Shown: in pieces, positions 1 through 4,814 of the stretch
How positions within the stretch are numbered: the stretch's first letter is position 1
Layout of the letters: every line of letters starts with the position of its first letter
NCBI GenBank assembly: GCA_946405695.1
Contig: CAMJIA010000049.1
Coordinates: forward strand, 1 to 11,608
Length of the DNA stretch: 11,608 nucleotides
From: an uncultured Prevotellaceae bacterium
Lineage (GTDB): Bacteria; Bacteroidota; Bacteroidia; Bacteroidales; Bacteroidaceae
Direction: 5' to 3'
The notes under the pieces: generated by a model
What the model was told of the DNA's origin: nothing
The model's input: only the letters and a program-made list of their open reading frames with translations
Databases searched by the model: none
Made by a program: the position numbers and the translations under genes

Positions 1-679
1 CCGTCAGCAACTGCTTCAACGACACACGCAACATCTTACGGCGCTGGTTGAACACCGTCTTCACCACACGCTTGAAGAGCTGTTCGTCGCATCCCAGATG
101 CTCTACCTCGTTGCGCGTCATGCGGATGACAGCACTCTGCACCTTGGGAGGTGGATTAAACACGCTGGGCTCTACAGTAAACAAGTACTCCACATTGTAC
201 CACGCCTGAATCAATACCGACAGAATTCCATACTGCTTATTGCCAGGCTTGGCAGCCATGCGCACGGCCACCTCGTGCTGTATCATACCCGTACAACAAG
301 GTATGAGGTCGCGATTGTCAAGCATCTTGAAGAATATCTGCGACGAGATGTCATAAGGATAATTGCCCGTCAGCACAAACTGCTGACCACCAAACACCTC
401 GTTCAAGTCCATCCGCAGGAAATCTGCGCCAAGGATGTTTTCGCGCAGTTTAGGAAAGTGCTCGTTCAGGTACGCCACGCTCTCGCGGTCTATCTCCACC
501 ACCTTCAGCGGCCGGGGTTTCTCCACCAGATACTGCGTCATCACACCCATACCTGGACCCACCTCCAGAACGGGCAGGTCACTATATGGTTCATCCACCG
601 TATCGGCTATGCGCTTGGCTATCGATAGGTCAGTCAGGAAGTGCTGACCCAGATTTTTCTTCGGACGTACTTGTTTCAT
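1..679 (-). CDS. rsmA: 16S rRNA dimethyladenosine transferase RsmA/KsgA (3' end outside window)
   Basis: RsmA uses S-adenosylmethionine to dimethylate two adjacent adenosines in the 3' terminal helix 45 of 16S rRNA, a late step in 30S assembly. The visible 226 residues begin MKQVRPKKNLGQHFLTD, with the GQ-F/H-L signature typical of the family N-terminus. The SAM-binding motif EVGPGMG lies at residues 39-45, the acidic motif II (VEID) at about 61-64, and the catalytic N-x-P-Y motif as NYPY at 106-109, followed by the FNPPPKV segment at 174-180. The family is usually about 260-270 residues, so roughly 40 C-terminal residues lie left of the window. The start at 679 fits family N-termini. A perfect promoter -7 box ends only 5 nt upstream, so the mRNA is probably almost leaderless. 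A small transcription unit precedes it on the same strand, separated by an intrinsic terminator. Identification is secure. Confidence 0.95.
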   Translation of the reverse strand, partial: MKQVRPKKNLGQHFLTDLSIAKRIADTVDEPYSDLPVLEVGPGMGVMTQYLVEKPRPLKVVEIDRESVAYLNEHFPKLRENILGADFLRMDLNEVFGGQQFVLTGNYPYDISSQIFFKMLDNRDLIPCCTGMIQHEVAVRMAAKPGNKQYGILSVLIQAWYNVEYLFTVEPSVFNPPPKVQSAVIRMTRNEVEHLGCDEQLFKRVVKTVFNQRRKMLRVSLKQLLT

Positions 680-684
680 GGTGA

Positions 685-716
685 CAAAGGTACAAAGAAG
701 TGAGCAAAACGCCAAA
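685..716 (-). promoter_or_regulatory. rsmA promoter (Bacteroidetes -33/-7 type)
   Basis: Read on the minus strand, TTTG (713-716), exactly 20 nt of spacer and TACCTTTG (685-692) match the Bacteroidetes primary sigma consensus. If transcription starts about 4 nt after the -7 box, the rsmA 5' leader is only about 0-3 nt long. The boxes are seen directly; the start site is inferred. Confidence 0.75.
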
Positions 717-724
717 CAAATAAC

Positions 725-751
725 AAAAAAACCGCAAACTCACGTCTGCGG
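725..751 (-). terminator. Intrinsic terminator of the small transcript upstream of rsmA
   Basis: On the minus strand, CCGCAGAC (744-751), loop GTGA (740-743) and GTTTGCGG (732-739) form an 8-bp stem with one G-T wobble. Seven T residues follow (725-731). It lies 31 nt after the stop of the 30-codon ORF and just before the rsmA -33 box. It would insulate rsmA from the upstream small transcript. Confidence 0.8.
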
Positions 752-782
752 CTTCTGATTATTTCTCTCAAATTTTCGTTTT

Positions 783-875
783 TTACTTTGTTAAAACATT
801 TGCGTGTTTGCAAATGTACATAGCCTCGAGGGCTGCGGCGGCCTCAACGGCCAGTGAAATCATTGTTAACATCAT
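783..875 (-). CDS. Candidate small protein, 30 aa, with its own promoter and terminator
   Basis: I do not recognise this family. The ORF starts ATGATG (875 or 872) and encodes 30 residues beginning MMLTMISLAVEAAAALEAMY and ending HANVLTK. The first two-thirds could form a short hydrophobic or amphipathic, Ala-rich helix; the tail is basic. AAGAAAGGG (884-892), 8 nt before the first ATG, is a plausible Shine-Dalgarno sequence. A -7 box lies about 93 nt upstream and an intrinsic terminator 31 nt downstream. The coding stretch is clearly more GC-rich than its AT-rich flanks, as expected for translated sequence. Against this, the stretch contains several short inverted repeats, including a perfect 8-bp one at 796-817, so the transcript might instead be a structured non-coding RNA that carries an ORF by chance. 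No membrane or secretion role can be assigned from the sequence. Confidence 0.5.
   Translation of the reverse strand: MMLTMISLAVEAAAALEAMYICKHANVLTK
796..817 (-). other. Perfect 8-bp inverted repeat in the end of the 30-codon ORF
   Basis: On the minus strand, ACATTTGC (810-817) and GCAAATGT (796-803) flank a 6-nt loop, followed by TTTT. It could act as a weak terminator-like or mRNA 3' stabilising hairpin. It lies upstream of the stronger hairpin at 732-751 and overlaps codons 20-27 of the small ORF. Confidence 0.5.
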
Positions 876-928
876 AATCGTTACCCTTTCTTAATCTTTA
901 AATTGTTAATCCTAAAAACTTTCTTTTT

Positions 929-943
929 TACCTCACTGAGGTA
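929..943 (-). promoter_or_regulatory. Dyad in the leader of the small transcript
   Basis: TACCTCA (929-935) and TGAGGTA (937-943) form a perfect 7-bp inverted repeat about a single central base. In RNA it would fold as a 6-bp stem with a 3-nt loop, about 25-35 nt downstream of the inferred start of the small minus-strand transcript. In DNA it could be a protein-binding palindrome. Which of these applies is unknown. Confidence 0.45.
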
Positions 944-967
944 CCTATTATTTTCCTTTTGACGATG

Positions 968-975
968 CAAAGTTA
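968..975 (-). promoter_or_regulatory. Promoter -7 box for the small minus-strand transcript
   Basis: The minus strand reads TAACTTTG, an exact match to TAnnTTTG. I see no TTTG at the usual 20-nt spacing, so the -33 region is weak. The inferred start is near position 964, giving a leader of about 89 nt before the 30-codon ORF. Confidence 0.55.
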
Positions 976-1036
976 CGAACTTTCTGCAAATGTTGTATCA
1001 CTTTATGAGCGTTTTCTGACAAAAACAGCGTTTTAT

Positions 1037-1080
1037 TTGACGTCCGTCAACAATTTGCCGCTTTCATTGACGTATATCAA
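1037..1080. promoter_or_regulatory. Two tandem FNR/CRP-like inverted repeats
   Basis: TTGACGTCCGTCAA (1037-1050) and TTGACGTATATCAA (1067-1080) share the first seven bases and fit TTGAY-N4-RTCAA, the half-site layout of the Crp/Fnr regulator family (FNR consensus TTGAT-N4-ATCAA). They start exactly 30 bp apart, close to three helical turns. The right copy overlaps the -33 region of the plus-strand promoter; the left copy is centred near -58. They also lie upstream of the divergent minus-strand promoter at 968-975. The symmetry is seen; the regulator family is inferred. Confidence 0.5.
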
Positions 1081-1098
1081 AAATAATTTGTAAATTTG
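1067..1098 (+). promoter_or_regulatory. Promoter of the membrane protein-pepD unit
   Basis: The -7 box TAAATTTG (1091-1098) is a full TAnnTTTG match, with TTG (1067-1069) at the -33 position after 21 nt. Transcription would start near 1102, only a few bases before the ATG at 1107. The mRNA therefore looks nearly leaderless. Confidence 0.65.
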
Positions 1099-1106
1099 CA
1101 AGCGCA

Positions 1107-2093
1107 ATGAAGACAAGCAGCGTAATAATGAAGGTTCTGATGCCCTTGGTACTGGGCGCAGCGATACTCTACTGGATGTATCGCGGCGAGGACTGGCAGC
1201 AGATTCGCCACGTCATGACCGACGAGATGGACTGGACGTGGATGCTCTTGTCGTTCCCCTTCGGCATACTGGCCCAGATGTTCCGAGGCTGGCGCTGGCG
1301 CCAGACGCTGGAGCCCGTAGGTGAGCACCCTCGCATGTCCACCAGCATCCACAGCATCTTCCTCAGCTATGCCGCTTCGCTGGTCATTCCCCGTGTGGGA
1401 GAGTTCACACGCTGTGGTGTCTTGAAGCGCTACGACGACGTATCGTTCCCCAAGGCTTTGGGCACCGTCGTCACCGAGCGAGCCATTGATTCCCTACTTG
1501 TTATGAGCATCACCGCTATCGTCATCCTGCTGGAGATGAGTACCTTCGGCACCTTCTTCCGCAAGACGGGCACCAATCTCCACGACATCCTCTACGGATT
1601 CTCGTGGGCAGGCTACCTCGTCGTAGCCATCTGTGGCGTCGCCATGCTCATCCTGCTCCACTTCCTGTTGTACAAACTTTCTATATATGATAAGGTACGC
1701 GCAACGCTCAGCGGCATCTGGCAAGGTATCATCTCGTTGAAGGACGTCAAGAACATTCCTCTCTTTACCTTCTTCACCCTTGGCATCTGGCTCAGCTACT
1801 TCCTGCACTACTATCTGACGTTCTTCTGCTTCGATTTCACTGCCGACCTTGGACTAGGCTGTGCGCTGGTAACCTTCATCGTCGGCTCCATCGCTGTGAT
1901 CGTGCCCACCCCTAACGGTGCAGGTCCCTGGCACTTTGCCGTCAAGACCATGCTTATACTCTATGGTGTGCAGGACGAGCACGCCCTCTACTTCGTTCTC
2001 ATCGTCCACACCGTCCAGACCATGCTCGTCGTTGCCCTCGGCATCTACGCATGGCTGGCGCTAAACTTCACGAAAGTTAAATCAAACCTTTAA
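1107..2093 (+). CDS. YbhN/MprF-type (LPG_synthase_TM, UPF0104) integral membrane protein
   Basis: This 328-residue polytopic membrane protein belongs to the family named after the flippase half of MprF (lysylphosphatidylglycerol synthase). Stand-alone members such as YbhN lack the synthase domain, and their substrate is usually unknown. The family signatures are present: PRVGEFTRC (95-103), TERAIDS (123-129) and the proline/glycine loop PTPNGAGPWH (267-276). Hydrophobic segments are visible near residues 8-24, 45-57, 82-95, 128-142, 167-189, 218-240, 250-267 and 294-320, consistent with seven or eight helices. No MprF catalytic domain is present, so lysyl-PG synthesis should not be inferred. 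pepD follows after 12 bp and is probably co-transcribed. FNR/CRP-like repeats sit in its promoter. The family is confident; the function is not known. Confidence 0.85.
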   Translation: MKTSSVIMKVLMPLVLGAAILYWMYRGEDWQQIRHVMTDEMDWTWMLLSFPFGILAQMFRGWRWRQTLEPVGEHPRMSTSIHSIFLSYAASLVIPRVGEFTRCGVLKRYDDVSFPKALGTVVTERAIDSLLVMSITAIVILLEMSTFGTFFRKTGTNLHDILYGFSWAGYLVVAICGVAMLILLHFLLYKLSIYDKVRATLSGIWQGIISLKDVKNIPLFTFFTLGIWLSYFLHYYLTFFCFDFTADLGLGCALVTFIVGSIAVIVPTPNGAGPWHFAVKTMLILYGVQDEHALYFVLIVHTVQTMLVVALGIYAWLALNFTKVKSNL

Positions 2094-2105
2094 AATATCA
2101 ACATT

Positions 2106-3566
2106 ATGTCAGAGATTAAGAACCTAAATCCACAGTGCATCTGGAAGAACTTCTACGCACTGACACAGGTGCCACGTCCCAGTGGACACTTAGAGAAAAT
2201 CCAACAGTTCCTGCTCGACTTCGGTAAGCAGGCTGGCGTATATGCTGTGAAAGACCCTGCAGGAAATATCCACTTCCGCAAGCCCGCCACACCAGGCATG
2301 GAGAACAAGAAGGGCATCATCCTGCAGGCCCACATGGACATGGTGCCGCAGAAGACGCCAGAGTCAACACATAACTTCGAGACAGACCCCATAGAACCAT
2401 GGATTGATGGCGAGTGGGTGAAGGCCAAGGGAACTACGCTGGGTGCCGACAATGGTCTAGGCGTTGCTGCCATCATGGCCATCATGGAGGACAAGACCTT
2501 GAAGCACGGCCCGATCGACGCCCTAATAACGCGTGACGAAGAGACGGGTATGTTTGGTGCCAACGAACTGCCTGAGGGCGAGCTGCAGGGTGACATCCTG
2601 ATGAACCTGGACTCCGAGCATTGGGGTAAGTTCGTCATTGGAAGTGCTGGTGGCATTGATGTTACCGCTACGCTGGACTATCAGGAGGTGGACACCGACG
2701 CTGAGGATGCTGCCGTGAAAGTAACGGTGAAGAATCTGCGCGGTGGTCACTCAGGACTGGAAATCAACGAAGGGCGTGGCAATGCCAACAAGTTGCTGGT
2801 ACAGGTAGTCCGCGAAGCCATCGCAGAGACGGAGGCTCGTCTAGCCAGCTGGAACGGTGGCAACATGCGCAACGCCATTCCGTTCAAGGCAGAGGCTGTG
2901 CTGACATTGCCCAAAGAGAATATCGCTGCACTGAAGGAGATAGCCAATGACTGGCAGGAAACTTTCAACGACGAGTTCAAGCTGATAGAGCCACAGGGCA
3001 TCGAGGTGCTCGTTGAGGAAGTGGCAACACCCGCCAAGGAAGTGCCCGTAGAGATTCAGGACAATCTGGTGGATGCCATCTTCGCCTGTCACGACGGTGT
3101 TATCCGCTTCATTCCCGCCTACCCCAGCGTAGTAGAGACCTCGTCGAACCTCGCCATCATTAACATCGGTGAGGGCAAGGCAAGCATCAAGATTCTGGCA
3201 CGCAGTAGCCGTGAGGACATGAAGGACTACGTGGTGACCATGCTGGAGAGCTGCTTCTCGATGGCAGGCATGAAGGTAGAGACCGCAGGAAGCTATGGTG
3301 GCTGGGATCCCAACCCCGACAGCGAAATCCTACACCTCTTATTAAAAGAGTACAAGGAGCTGTTTGGCAAGGACGGCATCATCCAGGTAGACCATGCAGG
3401 ACTGGAGTGCTCCGTCATTTTGGGCAAGTATCCCAGGCTGGACGTTGTCAGCCTCGGACCTACGATGAAGTCGCCCCACACCACTACTGAGCGTGCGCTC
3501 ATCGAAACAGTTGCACCCTTCTGGGAACTGCTGAAGAAGACCCTCGAGGACGTGCCTGAGAAGTAA
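2106..3566 (+). CDS. pepD: Aminoacyl-histidine dipeptidase PepD (peptidase M20C)
   Basis: PepD is a cytosolic di-zinc dipeptidase (carnosinase-like) that releases C-terminal His and other residues from dipeptides. At 486 aa it matches the E. coli enzyme (485 aa). By family alignment from memory, the metal-site residues are visible: H76 and D78 in QAHMDMV, D115 in GADNGLG, the catalytic/ligand pair E145-E146 in RDEETG, D169 in NLDSE, and a late His at 458 in KSPHTTT. The lid/dimerisation region begins around VKNLRGGHSG. The start ATG is preceded by an AT-rich stretch without a clear Shine-Dalgarno sequence, which is normal in this phylum. I see no separate promoter in the 12-bp gap after the membrane protein gene, so they are likely one operon. 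A strong intrinsic terminator follows. Confidence 0.96.
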   Translation: MSEIKNLNPQCIWKNFYALTQVPRPSGHLEKIQQFLLDFGKQAGVYAVKDPAGNIHFRKPATPGMENKKGIILQAHMDMVPQKTPESTHNFETDPIEPWIDGEWVKAKGTTLGADNGLGVAAIMAIMEDKTLKHGPIDALITRDEETGMFGANELPEGELQGDILMNLDSEHWGKFVIGSAGGIDVTATLDYQEVDTDAEDAAVKVTVKNLRGGHSGLEINEGRGNANKLLVQVVREAIAETEARLASWNGGNMRNAIPFKAEAVLTLPKENIAALKEIANDWQETFNDEFKLIEPQGIEVLVEEVATPAKEVPVEIQDNLVDAIFACHDGVIRFIPAYPSVVETSSNLAIINIGEGKASIKILARSSREDMKDYVVTMLESCFSMAGMKVETAGSYGGWDPNPDSEILHLLLKEYKELFGKDGIIQVDHAGLECSVILGKYPRLDVVSLGPTMKSPHTTTERALIETVAPFWELLKKTLEDVPEK

Positions 3567-3585
3567 AAAAACAAAAGGCAAATAT

Positions 3586-3626
3586 AAAAAACGTGGATTT
3601 GTTTGGCAAATCTACGTTTTTTTTTT
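3586..3626 (+). terminator. Intrinsic terminator after pepD
   Basis: Arms ACGTGGATTTG (3591-3601) and CAAATCTACGT (3607-3617) pair over 11 bp with one G-T wobble around the loop TTTGG. Ten T residues run from 3617 to 3626, and the A run at 3586-3590 can extend the stem. The hairpin loop contains the -33 box of the corA promoter, and the T run forms its spacer. Confidence 0.88.
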
Positions 3627-3633
3627 ACCTTTG
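3602..3633 (+). promoter_or_regulatory. corA promoter embedded in the pepD terminator
   Basis: TTTG (3602-3605), exactly 20 nt and TACCTTTG (3626-3633) form a consensus Bacteroidetes promoter. The -33 box is in the terminator loop and the -7 box starts at the last T of its T run. The inferred start is near 3637, giving corA a leader of about 155 nt. Confidence 0.8.
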
Positions 3634-3663
3634 CAGCGTCAAACAAATAAAACAACAAAAATT

Positions 3664-3699
3664 ATGGACGATTACCCGGCGGATACTTGTAACAAGTAA
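3664..3699 (+). CDS. Possible 11-aa upstream ORF (leader peptide) of corA
   Basis: The first ATG of the inferred corA transcript opens an 11-codon ORF encoding MDDYPADTCNK and ending in TAA at 3697-3699. There is no good Shine-Dalgarno sequence, only an A-rich stretch. The peptide has three Asp and one Pro among its first seven residues. Its stop lies just before the switch-like hairpin starting at 3705, so a ribosome terminating there would cover the hairpin's 5' arm. Translation is unproven. Confidence 0.3.
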   Translation: MDDYPADTCNK

Positions 3700-3790
3700 G
3701 GCGGGGGATAGCAGGCAAAGCCGCTAATCCCTTTGCCGCGAGAATTATCAATTGTCACTATCAATTGTCAATTAATTGAAGGATTAGCAC
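3675..3790 (+). promoter_or_regulatory. corA: Candidate structured regulatory leader of corA
   Basis: Three alternative pairings are visible. (1) GGGATAGC (3705-3712) plus GGC (3714-3716) can pair with GCC (3720-3722) and GCTAATCCC (3723-3731, A3726 bulged), giving about 11 bp with an AAA loop. (2) GGCAAAG (3714-3720) can instead pair with CTTTGCC (3731-3737), leaving CCGCTAATCC as the loop. (3) In state 2 the loop bases GCTAATCC (3723-3730) are exactly complementary to GGATTAGC (3781-3788), which includes part of the Shine-Dalgarno sequence AAGGA (3779-3783) directly before the corA ATG. State 1 would free the ribosome site; state 2 plus 3 would mask it. A further stem, TACTTG/CAAGTA (3684-3698), lies upstream. 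I cannot match it to a known riboswitch class. Confidence 0.45.
3743..3778. repeat. AT-rich TCAATTGTCAATT repeat, copy 1
   Basis: The stretch contains AATTATCAATT (3743-3753) and TCAATTGTCAATTAA (3761-3775). Both strings recur at 9946-9972 next to nrnA. It fills the space between the corA leader hairpins and the Shine-Dalgarno sequence. I read it as a short dispersed intergenic repeat; its role is unknown. Confidence 0.5.
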
Positions 3791-3791
3791 A

Positions 3792-4718
3792 ATGAAGACC
3801 TATTGGAACACCCAAGGTGGACTCAGCCAACTCAAGGAGTGGCAGTCTAATTGTTGGATACAGGTGACGTGTCCAACAGAGGAAGACCAGCAGATGCTGG
3901 AGGAGAAGTTCAATATTCCCGACTACTTCATGTCGGACATCAGCGATACTGACGAGCGTGCACGTTATGAATATGATGACGGCTGGATGCTCATCATCCT
4001 GCGCATCCCTTATGTTAAAGAGGTACGCTCGCGCACGCCATATACGACGGTACCCTTGGGTATCATCCACAAGCGCGATGTCACCATCACTGTCTGCTAC
4101 TATGAAACAAACATGATGATTGACTTCGTATCGTACCAGCAGAAGCGTGGTGTGGGCTTCACCGACCATGTGGACATGATTTTCCGTCTGTTCCTGTCGA
4201 GTGCCGTATGGTACCTGAAGCGACTGAAACAGATCAGCATGCTCATCGACAAGGCCAAGCGCAATCTGGACCGCGAGGTGAATAACGAGAGTCTGATAGG
4301 ACTGTCACGCCTGCAAGACTCGCTGACGTACTTCAACACCTCCATTCGTGGTAACGAGGTACTGCTGTCGAAGTTGAAGTTCAAGCTGCAGATTGACGAA
4401 TTGGACGCCGACCTCATCGAAGACGTCAACATCGAGATGACACAGGCCCGTGAGACAACGAGCATCTATTCGAACATTCTGGAGTCGACGATGGATACCT
4501 ACCAGTCGATTATCAACAACAACATGAACACCATCATGCGTACGCTGACAAGTGTGACCATCATTCTCATGTTACCCACGCTGGTAGCCTCGTTCTTCGG
4601 TATGAATCTGGTCAACGGCATGGAGTCGAGTCCCATCGGTTTTATCATCGCCATACTCATTTCCGTGCTCATTTCGGTGGCTTCCTGGTTCCTTTTCAGG
4701 CGCAAAAGACTCATTTAA
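3792..4718 (+). CDS. corA: CorA-family magnesium/divalent cation transporter
   Basis: CorA proteins are inner-membrane homopentamers that let Mg2+ (and Co2+ or Ni2+) enter the cell, gated by cytoplasmic metal binding. This 308-residue protein has a large soluble N-terminal domain (about 1-245) ending in a long helix, then two C-terminal membrane segments (about 250-269 and 283-302). The selectivity motif GMN is at 270-272 (FFGMNLVNGMES) at the end of the first segment, as expected. The basic tail RRKRLI fits an N-in/C-in topology. The start is supported by AAGGA at 3779-3783, 8 nt before the ATG. It has its own promoter, interleaved with the pepD terminator, and a long, potentially switching leader. 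Substrate preference (Mg2+ or another metal) cannot be read from the sequence. I see no clear terminator after it. Confidence 0.93.
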   Translation: MKTYWNTQGGLSQLKEWQSNCWIQVTCPTEEDQQMLEEKFNIPDYFMSDISDTDERARYEYDDGWMLIILRIPYVKEVRSRTPYTTVPLGIIHKRDVTITVCYYETNMMIDFVSYQQKRGVGFTDHVDMIFRLFLSSAVWYLKRLKQISMLIDKAKRNLDREVNNESLIGLSRLQDSLTYFNTSIRGNEVLLSKLKFKLQIDELDADLIEDVNIEMTQARETTSIYSNILESTMDTYQSIINNNMNTIMRTLTSVTIILMLPTLVASFFGMNLVNGMESSPIGFIIAILISVLISVASWFLFRRKRLI

Positions 4719-4762
4719 TGAACTTTTTTGGAAAAAAATTAGGTGGTTTCAGAATTATTTAC

Positions 4763-4783
4763 TAATTTTGAAGCCTAATTTTG
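4763..4783 (+). promoter_or_regulatory. Tandem -7 boxes before the DUF349 gene
   Basis: CTAATTTTG occurs twice, with TAATTTTG at 4763-4770 and again at 4776-4783, 13 bp apart. Both match TAnnTTTG. Neither has a TTTG at the usual 20-nt spacing. Starts near 4774 or 4787 would give leaders of roughly 40 or 28 nt. An inverted repeat, AATTAGG (4737-4743) and CCTAATT (4774-4780), surrounds the first box. Confidence 0.5.
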
Positions 4784-4814
4784 TGTACACTAACCGTATC
4801 ATTCACTAAAATTT

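Noticed and set aside
98..628. 176-residue plus-strand open frame at the left edge
   Set aside because: It is the antisense of rsmA, whose minus-strand frame has all family motifs; the plus-strand protein is His/Leu-rich without domain signals.
1107..2093. Calling the membrane protein a lysylphosphatidylglycerol synthase (MprF)
   Set aside because: Only the transmembrane family signatures are present; the C-terminal synthase domain of MprF is missing at 328 residues.
2153..2656. 167-residue minus-strand open frame inside pepD
   Set aside because: It is a shadow of the pepD coding frame, Ser/Pro-rich with no promoter or recognisable motif.
3637..3791. M-box (ykoK) or fluoride riboswitch before corA
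   Set aside because: I looked for the conserved cores of both from memory and did not see them; the leader is also short for an M-box. A covariance search would settle it.
4719..4762. Terminator after corA from the T and A runs at 4724-4738
   Set aside because: There is no GC-containing stem; A and T runs alone are not convincing.
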